A stretch of 64,000 bases of DNA from an archaeon (GCA_024275415.1 JAJRZD010000034.1:16849-80848), one strand, 5' to 3'; shown: positions 40,133-50,633, counted from the first letter of the stretch. Numbers and translations: made by a program. Notes: a model not told the origin generated them from the sequence alone.

Positions 40133-40351
40133 TTTCCATATCTGACTCCTTATCGTTTGCCTTCGGTGTTAACGCCGGCTGTTTCCTTTTGAAACTAGCT
40201 CGCCTGTAATTGTGGTGTTTGTTTGTCACACTTGCAGTTGTTTGGTAGTTACTATATTGCAATCTATGTGTGCCATCTTCAATAAGAGGCATGAGGATTT
40301 CTATGACCAACTTGAAATCGAGGGGCTGACCTTTTTGATAAGGTAATTATC

Positions 40352-40721
40352 ATGGAACTCGATGACAAGTATTCAATAAGCACAGAGGTCATGTTCGAGG
40401 CACTGACTCTGATCGATATTCCCAAAGGGATAGAATCATGCTCTAAGAAGGCAGAATCATACGTTGTGCGAAGTGAATGATTCTGTCATCCGTCTAGGAG
40501 TGATCCACGGCGAATTCCATTGGCATAGACACATCAATGAGGACGAGCTCTTCTATGTCGTAGACGGACAACTCCTTGTCGATTTGGAGGGGCGTACCAT
40601 TGAGGTCAATTGTGGCAAAGCGCTTCTTGTTCCCCGCGGAGCCCTTCACCGAACATGAGCACCTGTAAGGACTGTCTTCCTCATGGTTGAAGGATGTGGT
40701 GTGAAGCCAACAGGTGACTGA
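40352..40721 (+). pseudogene. Cupin gene, frameshifted and interrupted
   Basis: MELDDKYSIS... / frame change / VNDSVIRLGVIHGEFHWHRHINEDELFYVVDGQLLVDLEGRTIEV...ALHRT-TGA-APVRTVFLMVEGCGVKPTGD-TGA. Confidence 0.75.
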
Positions 40722-40729
40722 AAAAAGAG

Positions 40730-40760
40730 CATAGGAGGCGGGGTATGCCTCCCATCAAAA
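40730..40760 (-). terminator. Terminator of the secreted-protein gene
   Basis: GGAGGC...GCCTCC stem followed on the minus strand by CTCTTTTTTC. Confidence 0.5.
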
Positions 40761-40761
40761 T

Positions 40762-41706
40762 CTATTTCCTGAGCTTTAACCAGATAGCGACGATTGCCAC
40801 TACTGCCACTCCACCAACAACCATCAGTGTGGTTGTCGAATCCAATGGCAGGGTATCTGCTGATGCGATTCCCAACACAGGGTCGTAGATCAACGTGTCA
40901 TTCCCGAAGTACTCAAATGCTAAATATACTGACTCTCCTCTTTCACCGCCCATGCCTTCACCGTAGCTGGCTCTGACTTGAAGGGAGTTCTGAGACTCCA
41001 GTGCGAGGGCTTCCTCCTCATAATGCATGTATGCATTGTCGAAGTTGAACTTAGTTCCTACCTTGTGGAACCCTCTAGGATTCCTCTCGGGCATCCCTTC
41101 GCCATGACCGCTCTCAGTGATGGTGAATTGTAGGACTAGGATTGAACTATCATATGTCCAGTTCCAGCCATCGATAATGACATCGAACTTCACTTCTCCC
41201 GGGTTGTCCATGTATAGATGGACTCGGATTTGAACCATGACATCAAATGCCACCATGTCAGGTATCTGCCAATTTTCGCCCATGGGCCGTGGGTCGAACT
41301 CTGTGGTCGTGGTGAAGTTGAAGTGGACAGCTGTAATGTTATCGCCTTCACTCTCGGTTTCAAAACCGCTGAACTCCCAGCCCGATGTTGGGAGCATGAA
41401 ACGAGCTCCTATGACCTCGTCCACCCCGCGAGTGAAAACGTTGTCCCCGTCCGTGTCATTGGCCTCGAAAAGACTCACAAAGAGCATGTGATAGTCTATG
41501 GATTCGTTATTCGGATCCCACCAGAAAAAGTGTGGCACCTGATTTGCACCGACCACCTTGACGCTCAATTCGTCAGTGCTTAGAGTGACGACGCCTGCAG
41601 AATGGTTGTACTGCAATCCGTTGCCCTGTGCGGAAGCTGCCGGAATGCTTATGGCCAACATGCCGACCGCCAGCAGCGAGAGTATAATTTTCATGTGATT
41701 ATTCAT
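40762..41706 (-). CDS. Secreted/anchored surface protein, unknown function
   Basis: N-terminal signal peptide (IILSLLAVGMLAISIPAASA), C-terminal TM plus KLRK. Confidence 0.65.
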   Translation of the reverse strand: MNNHMKIILSLLAVGMLAISIPAASAQGNGLQYNHSAGVVTLSTDELSVKVVGANQVPHFFWWDPNNESIDYHMLFVSLFEANDTDGDNVFTRGVDEVIGARFMLPTSGWEFSGFETESEGDNITAVHFNFTTTTEFDPRPMGENWQIPDMVAFDVMVQIRVHLYMDNPGEVKFDVIIDGWNWTYDSSILVLQFTITESGHGEGMPERNPRGFHKVGTKFNFDNAYMHYEEEALALESQNSLQVRASYGEGMGGERGESVYLAFEYFGNDTLIYDPVLGIASADTLPLDSTTTLMVVGGVAVVAIVAIWLKLRK

Positions 41707-41897
41707 TTTATCACCAAGAGCAACTGTCCTTACAGGTAATATAATGACTCTTAGAAACGATGGTTACATGAGGTAGAAAAACAGCACTCATAACATCCTG
41801 CTTCACAAAGCAAGTTTTATCAACGGTTCTAAAGGTCGTACTCATTGTTATATCTTTGAGCCACATATTAATATCCCTCTGAGAATATAGCCGGGGC

Positions 41898-42479
41898 ATG
41901 GTCGCCATTCAGTGGGGCTTTGAGGATGGTCACAGATTGCAAATCGCAGAGATACTGTATGAATCTCTTGGAAAGAAATTCATCCCCGTGTTCGGTAAGC
42001 GGGACTCATGCGTTCCCTGTATCTCTGCTATCCTCCGACCTGAAAGAACCCTCACTGCAACAACCGGTAATCAGGTCGCTGGCATCGCGGGATTGCAATT
42101 CAAAGGCTCTGGTTATCTTGACACAAGACTCAGGACGCTTACACACTATCTTCGTTTTGGCGTGCTGAAAGCCATCTTCAATGGCTGGCTTCTTGAATCA
42201 AAAGTACGGGATGACGAACTCCATTTTGACACGATTGCAGTCACACCACGCTTTCGCGGACTAGGGATTGGCAGTCAATTGATACGACACGTGATCGATT
42301 TTGCCGGTGACGAAGGATTCTCATGCATCAAGCTCTTTGTCATAAATACAAACTCACGTGCCAAGCGGCTCTACGAACGACTCGGGTTCGATTCCCGTGC
42401 GCATACTGCCATCCCCTTCCCTTGGAGTCGCACCTTCGGGTTCTCTGAGGCTGTAGAAATGGTCTTGGCTCTGAATTAG
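41898..42479 (+). CDS. GNAT-family acetyltransferase
   Basis: DTIAVTPRFRGLGIGSQLIRHVIDFA...NSRAKRLYERLGF. Confidence 0.9.
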   Translation: MVAIQWGFEDGHRLQIAEILYESLGKKFIPVFGKRDSCVPCISAILRPERTLTATTGNQVAGIAGLQFKGSGYLDTRLRTLTHYLRFGVLKAIFNGWLLESKVRDDELHFDTIAVTPRFRGLGIGSQLIRHVIDFAGDEGFSCIKLFVINTNSRAKRLYERLGFDSRAHTAIPFPWSRTFGFSEAVEMVLALN

Positions 42480-42497
42480 TCTGCCAATTCCTTTTCC

Positions 42498-42800
42498 ATG
42501 CTCGTGTCCCCTTCGGGATACCTGCAGATGGTTATGTCTGAAGCACAATCTATCTCATTGATTCCGCAGAAAAAAGACCACGTCAAAGGGCGGTATCGTG
42601 AGTTGTTGATTGAACTAATCCCTCACAATACAAAATATCTGAACTTCTTGGATTCCACGGGAGGTGGGGCAATCTCTGGAATCCGTCTATTCTTCTTCGA
42701 CCCCCTCCTTTCCGTTGACTGGGGTTTAATTGAAAGGATTGCGAAGCAGCGGATCACATACCCTATCATTCCGGGACTCCAGTGGTTTGAAATCAATTAA
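42498..42800 (+). CDS. Hypothetical protein
   Basis: 100-aa ORF immediately after the GNAT gene. Confidence 0.4.
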   Translation: MLVSPSGYLQMVMSEAQSISLIPQKKDHVKGRYRELLIELIPHNTKYLNFLDSTGGGAISGIRLFFFDPLLSVDWGLIERIAKQRITYPIIPGLQWFEIN

Positions 42801-43242
42801 CTCCTGGTTTTTTACTTTCGATGTAACGCAATCGAATGCGCGGTCGAGGCCATCCATATTCACCAATCCCCTCTTTTGTTCTTGATATTCGTTTCTTCTT
42901 GCTGCGCCTTGCAGGAATTAGTCCAGTGTCTTTTCTCTTTTGCATGTATGTATTGGTGTTCATCGGATCTCGCACCGTTCATCGTCATCTGGTCTCCAGA
43001 GTCTTGCCCTCCCAGAAAACGGCACTGGGAATGACTCTGTGTGGACCGCATCGCCTGTCATTCGACCTTATGTCTTTGTACTGTCCGGTTCCATTTAACC
43101 ACCTGCCACGAGATGTCCAACTCTCACGCAGCTCGTACCAACCCTCCAGATATCATTTGGGCGAGTAGTAACTCCCTCGCACCTCCCAAATCCGACACCC
43201 CACAGCAATGTTAATATTGCATTCATTATTGACTCCTCCTTA

Positions 43243-43404
43243 GCCGCCGTGGCTCAGTAGGTAGATGATACCTATTTTGGTATCAACCGAAAGCGACAGC
43301 CTGTTACCTTTCGGTCAACCAGACTGGGAGCCAGACAGTTGTTGGTCGGAGGTTCGAGAGACCGTCAAATAAAACATAGCGGTCAGAAAACCCTCCCGGC
43401 GGCG
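43243..43404 (+). tRNA. tRNA-Asn(GTT), interrupted by three introns
   Basis: Acceptor GCCGCCG/CGGCGGC; removing ~43265-43291 (D stem, 22/23), ~43307-43336 (37/38) and ~43359-43390 (T loop, 59/60) gives a 73-nt tRNA: D-arm GCTC-AGTAGGTA-GAGC, ACAGC-CTGTTAA-GTTGT, TGGTC, GGAGG-TTCGAGC-CCTCC. Confidence 0.88.
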
Positions 43405-43521
43405 CTATTCCACTTTGTTTCCATAGTGTGTATCTAGTTTGGGGCCAAACTGGTGGCACTTCTATCTACTGCGCAACCACTCTTGGACAGCCCGTCGCTT
43501 CCTGATATCATTGGGAGGGCA

Positions 43522-46500
43522 TTATATGGCCCAACGAATCGTGTCCTCAAGCGAGTCAGTAGTGGCAATCCAGCAGACTGAAACCCTGTCAGTTCTTGGA
43601 TAGTAAGATACACGTCTAGGAAAGAAGGAAACAGCAAAGCCCAATCCTTCGGCAAGGCGGCACTCGTCTCTGATGAGGTTATTGATTGACATATTCACGA
43701 CGTTAAGGAGGTTTGTGACAGTTTCGGCAATGGCAGGGTCGTTATCTTCCTGCAGTTCCTTAAGCTTATTGATAGACAGGGTGGACTTTGGGATCAAGCC
43801 TCTGATGGTCTTCCCCTCTTTCTTTATGAGTTCAATCTCCTCTTGTCCTATCATCGACTCCATATCATAGTGCTCCTTCTCCATATTGACATGGATGGCA
43901 TGGCTACGAGACCACATGAATCTCCCACGCCCGAAGCTTCCATCTTCGGGAATAAGCTCTTCAAGATAGGCGCGTTTGGACTCGTCTGACCAATCAACAT
44001 ACGTGGGAGGAAGTCCTGGGTTGTTGATGGTTTTGTTACCGGGAGTCATCCCGTCATCCAAAAGAACCAATCCAATCTGGCAATGGATATGAATGTCATA
44101 TTTGCCTTTGCGGTATTTAGGTTCGAGCAAAATAGTCCCAAACTCACTAATGGTATCCTGTACTCTCAGAATCCTTCCCATGTGTGCCTCGTTATACGCA
44201 ATTCGGCCAGTCGGCCATAGATGACAATCACTGATGACCACCGCCGTAAGCCTTGCCTTTAATATTTCAAGTTTTTTTCCTTCAGGAAACCGTGGATTCT
44301 TAATTCCTGCTCGTCCGCTTATTCCTGCTATCTTGACTACTAGTCCTTCGAGATTCGACAATCTTCTTCGGGAGCCATCAAGATACATCCTGATGATTTT
44401 CCCTTCGAGGCGAGTGCTGTAAACGTCGAGAGGTCGTTTCCTTGCGGGTTGTCCCTCGTCGTTATCCATGAACTGTCTGACAATCTCGTTGATGCGTGGC
44501 AAGTCCCTGCGTAGAGTCCCATTGAGTCCTAGTGTCTTCCGCAGTTGGTCGATTATCCTGACGACGTCGCCTCGATGTCTGAAATAGAAGAACTGATCCT
44601 CATAAGGTCGCACGAGTTCATCAGGTCTGTGCATGGGCACCCATGCGTACATCGTGTTCTCGACCAGCGCCAAACGAGCTCGCACATGGACAAGTCCGAG
44701 AGCAGATGAAAGGGAATCCTCTATCCGTTGTTTGTTTGCGCGAAGGTATTGCTCGATCTGCCTGATCCTACCGGTTTCAAGTTCAGGATACAAGATTGCA
44801 CGATAAAACCTCTCATTGACAGTAGGACTGTTTCTTATCATCTCTGCAATCGCAGAAACTAGATTCATCTGAGTGAGTTCTTTCGCGTTTTTGATGGTTT
44901 CAAGGGCATCGTGGACGAGATGTTTCTCTATCGTGTGGGCGGTTAGCGACTCAAAGAGGTCTAGACTTGTGGTGTCATACATTCTTTCGAGGGTGGCTCT
45001 GTCTATCTCTGGGTTGCTCTTCTGCCACCCACTGATGATACATTCTTCCTCATGCTTTCTGAGGTCTTTGATCTGAGCTGGTTCGATGGCATTCCACGAA
45101 TTGGTCACAAATCCCTTGCTGACGCCGTATTTTACCGCAATCTCATCGCGTTTCATGGAATGATCATCTTTGATTTGAAAGTACAGGTTGCTGAACATCT
45201 TCCTTTCCTCAAAGTCCCACCGTTCGCGCTCAGCAGGATGTTTCTTAATCAACCTCTCTACATCTTCCATAGACTCGATTCTGATATCAGGTGGTCCTCC
45301 ATGAACTGTTTCGAACATCCGCCTGAGTTCTCTATCCTGCAACCTCTCTATCAAGTCCGGGGGTTCGACGTTCTTCTTGTCTTTCAGTCTGCAATACTCT
45401 AAAGCATCCTTGTATTGCTCATCAAATCCTTTCTCCGCTTTCAAATCATAGTTCTGCTCAATCGCGCGCTCAAGATTCTTTACACAATGGATTTTCCAAG
45501 GCATAGCTTCGAGTCCTGTTCCCCCCACTGACTTGGAGATAATTCCTTTATCCTTTGACCGGGATACGTACTGACCTATCCCGTTCTGGTCCTGTTTCAT
45601 ATTCCTTATTCGAGAGGGGATGTCCCACCCCCGAAGCCAAAGTACAATCCTGTGGGAGCTGATTTTGTATTTCAGTGCTAGATTATGTATCTGATTCCGG
45701 TCGTAGAGTTCGACACCTTCTCGCACCCGGATTCTAATCTCATCTCTTCTACGCATCCCAATGATATCCAACCATGCCTGTAGATACCCAAGTTCGTCAG
45801 AGAATATCATGTCATCGAAAGCTACTCGGATTTCTTCCAATGACCTAGGATACCGTTGACTCTCGTACTCTCTCGCTGCCTGCATTAACCGATAGCGAAG
45901 CTCCCGCCGTACGATGTCATACACCCCTTCAGGAATCGACTCAAGATTAGCATACTCTTGGACCAGTTCGGGATTCAGCCCAATCTCCTCAGCCAGCTCC
46001 TTGACCTTCGCTTCGCTTTCAACACCTGATGTTTCCTCCGACAGGTGAACCCTGATGGTGATGAACTTGGAAACCAAGTTATCCTCTATCAGATGAGCTA
46101 CCTCATGCTTCTGTAGGATGTCCTCCCAGTCCTCTTGTGACTGTAACTCCGCGATGATCTGACGGATGTGCCGCTCCCTGTCATCTTCTGATAGAGAGTC
46201 CTCTATCTTATCAATCAACTCCCTGACCTTGCGCTCAGCCGCTTCCTCGGACGACTCGGGGATGCAGGAAGCAAGGATATATTCATGGTGCCTTCTTCGT
46301 TCCTGTTTCTTTTTTTCTTCTTGATTATCGAGTTCACTCTCTTCCTGTCGCATCGAATCACTCTGTTCGTACTCGCCCCTTTTCTCAATATTATGCCCCT
46401 TGGTGGTAGTCTGTTTTTTCTGCTCCCTTAGATGAGGGTGTTCGATGTCCACTTCTCCTGTATGATCATGTGGTTCTTCATTTGGATGATGTGTTGTGCC

Positions 46501-47253
46501 TATCCCTTCCACCGCTTCTTTGGAGTGATTATGTCCCTGCTGTTCGGTATCCCCCGTCAGTTTATCCTTTTTTGTAGGCATTTCGTTCTCAAGTACGGAC
46601 TCCGACTTTGTTTTACACGTTCTCGGCTCTCCCTCTTGTACTAAATACAACTGCCCAGTTCCCCCATCATAGGATGAGGTCTTCTCCTCAGTATGGGACT
46701 GTCCCGTGTCCGAGTCCGTGTTGTGTTCGTCCTTTTCCTCTTCAGACTCCTGCTCCTTTTTCTCTGCGTCCTCTGAGAGGGACTCCTCCATCTCGGATAC
46801 ATAGACCCCGCGCCACCGTTCCCTGACCTGCTCAGGGTCGATCCCGAACTCCTCCATCACATCGATGACACGCTGCTCGAACTCATCAAGAAGATCCTTG
46901 TCAGCCGTCCGTTCTCGTTCCTCTCGGGCTTTCTCCCGTCCAATCCCGATCCTTTGTCCCTCTTCCTTCGCCTCTAGCCCCTTCACCGCCTCACGGCCCC
47001 TCTTGCTGTCAGACACAGGTTCCTCGTTCACACGTTGGCCGACCCTCGCTCTTCCCCCATCACCACCATGCTCTTCTGCCTCGTGCCCATCATTGTCCTT
47101 TTGCTCTACTACTTCCTTCTCAGCCACCCTTCGTTCATACTTCTCCCGGAACTCCCTGACACGCCTGCTGATCTCATACTGGTATTCCTCGTATTCGCGG
47201 TCCTCTCGCCACTCGTCGTATTCCCTGCGGCGACTCCGCTCCCCTCCCTCCAT
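43522..47253 (-). CDS. Large accessory protein: disordered N-terminus, HTH-like region, possible LAGLIDADG-like C-terminal region
   Basis: 1243 aa; about 330 aa of E/K/R-rich sequence, HTH-like KYGVSKGFVTNSWNAI and ALKYKISSHRIVLWLRG, then AVVISDCHLWPTGRIAYNEAHMGRILRVQDTISEFG and KRAYLEELIPEDGSFGRGRFMWSRSHAI. Confidence 0.6.
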   Translation of the reverse strand: MEGGERSRRREYDEWREDREYEEYQYEISRRVREFREKYERRVAEKEVVEQKDNDGHEAEEHGGDGGRARVGQRVNEEPVSDSKRGREAVKGLEAKEEGQRIGIGREKAREERERTADKDLLDEFEQRVIDVMEEFGIDPEQVRERWRGVYVSEMEESLSEDAEKKEQESEEEKDEHNTDSDTGQSHTEEKTSSYDGGTGQLYLVQEGEPRTCKTKSESVLENEMPTKKDKLTGDTEQQGHNHSKEAVEGIGTTHHPNEEPHDHTGEVDIEHPHLREQKKQTTTKGHNIEKRGEYEQSDSMRQEESELDNQEEKKKQERRRHHEYILASCIPESSEEAAERKVRELIDKIEDSLSEDDRERHIRQIIAELQSQEDWEDILQKHEVAHLIEDNLVSKFITIRVHLSEETSGVESEAKVKELAEEIGLNPELVQEYANLESIPEGVYDIVRRELRYRLMQAAREYESQRYPRSLEEIRVAFDDMIFSDELGYLQAWLDIIGMRRRDEIRIRVREGVELYDRNQIHNLALKYKISSHRIVLWLRGWDIPSRIRNMKQDQNGIGQYVSRSKDKGIISKSVGGTGLEAMPWKIHCVKNLERAIEQNYDLKAEKGFDEQYKDALEYCRLKDKKNVEPPDLIERLQDRELRRMFETVHGGPPDIRIESMEDVERLIKKHPAERERWDFEERKMFSNLYFQIKDDHSMKRDEIAVKYGVSKGFVTNSWNAIEPAQIKDLRKHEEECIISGWQKSNPEIDRATLERMYDTTSLDLFESLTAHTIEKHLVHDALETIKNAKELTQMNLVSAIAEMIRNSPTVNERFYRAILYPELETGRIRQIEQYLRANKQRIEDSLSSALGLVHVRARLALVENTMYAWVPMHRPDELVRPYEDQFFYFRHRGDVVRIIDQLRKTLGLNGTLRRDLPRINEIVRQFMDNDEGQPARKRPLDVYSTRLEGKIIRMYLDGSRRRLSNLEGLVVKIAGISGRAGIKNPRFPEGKKLEILKARLTAVVISDCHLWPTGRIAYNEAHMGRILRVQDTISEFGTILLEPKYRKGKYDIHIHCQIGLVLLDDGMTPGNKTINNPGLPPTYVDWSDESKRAYLEELIPEDGSFGRGRFMWSRSHAIHVNMEKEHYDMESMIGQEEIELIKKEGKTIRGLIPKSTLSINKLKELQEDNDPAIAETVTNLLNVVNMSINNLIRDECRLAEGLGFAVSFFPRRVSYYPRTDRVSVCWIATTDSLEDTIRWAI
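43671..43866. repeat. 196-bp direct repeat copy A
   Basis: Two mismatches against copy B by eye. Confidence 0.9.
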
Positions 47254-47262
47254 CAGCCATCA

Positions 47263-50200
47263 CTACCTGTGGAACTCCAGGAGCCTTGAGATGACCTCTT
47301 TCGAGATGATCCCGTGCTCATTGGGGATGACCGTCCCGATCACCTGGGTCGCCACTTCGATGGTACGGGGGAGCCCTGATGCGCCCACGGCATCGTAGAC
47401 GAGCCCCGCGAAGGCGGCCAAGGCATCTCCTGAGCCTTCATCCAGGAACCTCTGTGCCGCTTCCATGAACTCAGGGTTTGTCAGGTACGCTCCTGTTGGT
47501 GCAATACTTGCCTTTCCCTGTCCTGGGACGTCCGTCCTATCCCTCGTGGCCAACCGTTTCATGAGCCCCTCGGGAAGGGGTTCATGTCGGGCAAGCTGCG
47601 GGTTCGCATCGTAGAAGGCGGACATGTGCGCTCGTATCGCATCACTCCCCAGATGTTCGGTATCTATCTGGTCATGGAACAAGAACGAGAGGGGGATCAT
47701 CTGCACGTTCTTGGGCTCCCGTGCCTCCTCGAGGTACACTACCGCTTCGCCCCGCTCCATCCCCCGGATGTGCTGGATCTGGGCATCGCTGCACCCGATA
47801 TGGCTCCCCAGCATGGCCATCGTTTCCCTGTCTTCCTTCAGTCGATGGAGGACCGCGTTGACAGGGAGCTTCACCACCTCGCTGGCAAGGGCACTGGGCA
47901 ACTGGTCGATGATGACCAGCCCGAGCCCTGTCCCGCCAAGGACCCTGAGCATCTCGACGAATGCATGGACTGCCTGTTGTCGTGCAGCGGAGTTCGCCTC
48001 ACCGTCAAGACTGTTTCTCCCCAGGACATAGTGCGCCTCCTCGAGGACCAGCAGGTTCTCCACCCGCTTGGACGGGTTGGCAAGCTTGTACTCGCTTATT
48101 GCTGCCGTCAGCATCCCCATGAGCAGGGCCGTGTCACTCTGGGACAATGCGTCCATCTCGATGATGGTGGGATGGGAGAGGAGTCCAGGTATCGAGATGC
48201 CCTCTGAGGTGTTGAACATCCCGACCAAAGAGGGCTTCCGCAGGAGCGACCTTACTCTGGCTACCAGTGCCCCGTAGAAGTTCTTGTTCACCTCCTCGTC
48301 GTAGTTCAGCTCCTTGCCGAAGGTGAGGACTCCCTCAACGATGTCCTCAAAGAGGATGGGGTGTCCCCGTTCGCCGGACTCGATGTCCCAGCCGCAGTTG
48401 GCATAGGTTGAGTACACCCAGTCCTCGACGTGCATGGAGATGACCCTGTCATTGGGCAACCAGAGGGTGAGGACCTGTACTACCCTGTCCACCCACTTCC
48501 GCAGTGGGACCTTTGGCGGGGGCTCCCAGAAGTTCAGCTTGAACCCGGCTACAGTATCATCTCCCGCCGTGAAGACCCGGATGCCGGGGAAGACCCTCAT
48601 GAGGGTTCTCCACTCGTACGCCTTCGAGGGGACCAGCACCACAGGGTTCAGCCCCATGCTGATGGCCTGCCCGATGAGGCTCATTGCGCTCCAGGTCTTC
48701 CCTGAGCGGGTGGTCCCAAGGACGAGGAGGTGCCCGTCGTAGTACTGGGTGCCAGAGGTCAGGAACTTCCCTGATAGCACCGTCCCGTTCTCGTCTATCG
48801 GGTTGCCATAGTAGAGGGACCTTGCCCGCCCCTTCCACCGCACGCCCGTCGGGACGTCACATCTGAAGACCTTCCGTTCCTCCTGTGGGCGAGCCTCTTT
48901 AGCAGTGGTCTGGGTCGAGGTGGAGAACCGTTCGCGAGCGGTCACCCTGATCCCCATGTCTGTCTGCGGGAGGACGAGATAGTTCGCCACCTCCCGCAGG
49001 GTCAGTCGTGTGGGGGAACCTATGGGGAACCCGGACAGCAGCCTGTCAAGGTCCTTCTTACGATGGAACGTCCTGACCTTGAAGGGGTCCTGTTCCTGCC
49101 CGGGAGCGACGGAACCCATGATGGCGCTTGCCAGCCTACGGGCAGCCGTATCCGCGCACTCCAGAGTACTGTCGCAAGATGCCACCATGACCGTGGTGTT
49201 GCACAGGTCCCGTTCGTTGAGGCGTTCCAGCTCCCGCGCCAGTCGTGATGCCTTGGCAAGTTCCTTCGGGTCCACTACCCGCTTTGATTCCTGCCTGTCA
49301 CCGTGAAGAAGGCTCGACCGTTCCCGGGTCACGGTGGTCTCTGAGGACTGGACTGCCTTCTTGTACCTGTCCTGCAGGGACGCGACCTCCCTAGTACTGA
49401 CGGTGGTCGGTTCCACGAACACCTGTACCATGGCATTGTCCAGTCCCTGCAGCACGCCAATGGGGGCGGACATGGGTGCCGTGACCTGCTCCTCGCCAGT
49501 GATAGGAGTAGGGATCCCTGAGACCTCCACAGCCACGCAGGCCATGTCCTCTTGAAGGCACAACCCTTCATACCCTTTGACCTTTGTGAGCCTGAACCCC
49601 TTGAGATTGCTCAGGAGGGTGTCTTGCATCAACACCATCTGCACCCCAAGACGCACAGAGTCCTTCGCCCACGTCAGGAACATGACCCTGGTGACAGAGT
49701 CCTTCCGTAAGAACAACAGGCTGAAGGGGACATCACTGGAGCCCAGGTGACGGACGATGTTGAGGAAGCTTGCTGACACGTCCTGTCGGGTCTCCTTCGC
49801 GTCAGCAGGGAACGCATAGTCCCTTGGGATCTCCGTGACCTCGAAGCCCATGATGGGAGGTGGTGCCCGTGAGGGGCGTTTTGGGACACGGAGCGGTGAG
49901 ATGGTCTTCCTGGACGTCGTGACAAGCCCGGGCAAGAGAACCCTCTTTGAACGGGATGTCCGTGAGTCCCAGAGGCAGGTGACGAGGGCCGCCCCGATGC
50001 CGACCACCGCAATAAGCAGGTTCGCAGCATTACCGACCAGCGGTATCGGGATGAAAGAGAGGACTACTACAAGCCCCACCAAGATGGCCCCTGCGGCGAT
50101 CATGGCCCCTGCGAGCAACGAGTAGAGCCATACCCGGGGCTTTCGCCCGAAGAGCAATGCTGTTGCGCCGATGAAGAAGGTGACCGTTGCAAGGAGGGAG

Positions 50201-50346
50201 CTGGGGCTCCCTATCGAGGAAGGGACGAACCTCACAAGGTATAGTAACCACAGGACACAATAGGACGGTATGAAGGTGAGGAGCACCAGGAGGACGAGCT
50301 TGAAGAGCAAGACCACCAGTGAGTTAGGACGATCCGAATCTGTCAA
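47263..50346 (-). CDS. Membrane-anchored HerA/VirB4-like ATPase
   Basis: 1027 aa; N-terminal TM segments; Walker A LGTTRSGKTWSA, Walker B LLVLEEAHYVLGRN, C-terminal VLHRLKEDRETMAMLG...GMERGEAVVYL. Confidence 0.85.
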   Translation of the reverse strand: MTDSDRPNSLVVLLFKLVLLVLLTFIPSYCVLWLLYLVRFVPSSIGSPSSLLATVTFFIGATALLFGRKPRVWLYSLLAGAMIAAGAILVGLVVVLSFIPIPLVGNAANLLIAVVGIGAALVTCLWDSRTSRSKRVLLPGLVTTSRKTISPLRVPKRPSRAPPPIMGFEVTEIPRDYAFPADAKETRQDVSASFLNIVRHLGSSDVPFSLLFLRKDSVTRVMFLTWAKDSVRLGVQMVLMQDTLLSNLKGFRLTKVKGYEGLCLQEDMACVAVEVSGIPTPITGEEQVTAPMSAPIGVLQGLDNAMVQVFVEPTTVSTREVASLQDRYKKAVQSSETTVTRERSSLLHGDRQESKRVVDPKELAKASRLARELERLNERDLCNTTVMVASCDSTLECADTAARRLASAIMGSVAPGQEQDPFKVRTFHRKKDLDRLLSGFPIGSPTRLTLREVANYLVLPQTDMGIRVTARERFSTSTQTTAKEARPQEERKVFRCDVPTGVRWKGRARSLYYGNPIDENGTVLSGKFLTSGTQYYDGHLLVLGTTRSGKTWSAMSLIGQAISMGLNPVVLVPSKAYEWRTLMRVFPGIRVFTAGDDTVAGFKLNFWEPPPKVPLRKWVDRVVQVLTLWLPNDRVISMHVEDWVYSTYANCGWDIESGERGHPILFEDIVEGVLTFGKELNYDEEVNKNFYGALVARVRSLLRKPSLVGMFNTSEGISIPGLLSHPTIIEMDALSQSDTALLMGMLTAAISEYKLANPSKRVENLLVLEEAHYVLGRNSLDGEANSAARQQAVHAFVEMLRVLGGTGLGLVIIDQLPSALASEVVKLPVNAVLHRLKEDRETMAMLGSHIGCSDAQIQHIRGMERGEAVVYLEEAREPKNVQMIPLSFLFHDQIDTEHLGSDAIRAHMSAFYDANPQLARHEPLPEGLMKRLATRDRTDVPGQGKASIAPTGAYLTNPEFMEAAQRFLDEGSGDALAAFAGLVYDAVGASGLPRTIEVATQVIGTVIPNEHGIISKEVISRLLEFHR

Positions 50347-50633
50347 TGGTCCACCCCCCGGAGTGGCAGTGTCGGATTGGCCTTTTCCTCATAGTCGGGA
50401 CATGACATCAGTATCAGATATGTAGTACATCTAGAGAATATCTATCTTTGTACAGGACGAGATTGGACATGATAATGGCGATATGGTGTATATGAGCACT
50501 CTATGCATATATTATCAAAAATTACGTGTTAATAACTTATTATTACATAATAGAAGACCTATACGATAGTATTCGTCATAAAAACACCTCAAAGTTTAAC
50601 AAACATGGGTCTTTTTGAGAGTGCTATTTGGAA

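Noticed and set aside
42793-42975. 60-aa basic minus-strand ORF (KKKRISRTKEGIGEYGWPRPRIRLRYIESKKPG)
   Set aside because: It looks like a small basic protein but matches no ribosomal family I recognise; not called without conservation data.
47584-48207. 207-aa plus-strand ORF and neighbouring antisense ORFs across 47.6-50.1 kb
   Set aside because: Antisense to the HerA-like gene. Open frames are expected from high G+C; no recognisable domain.
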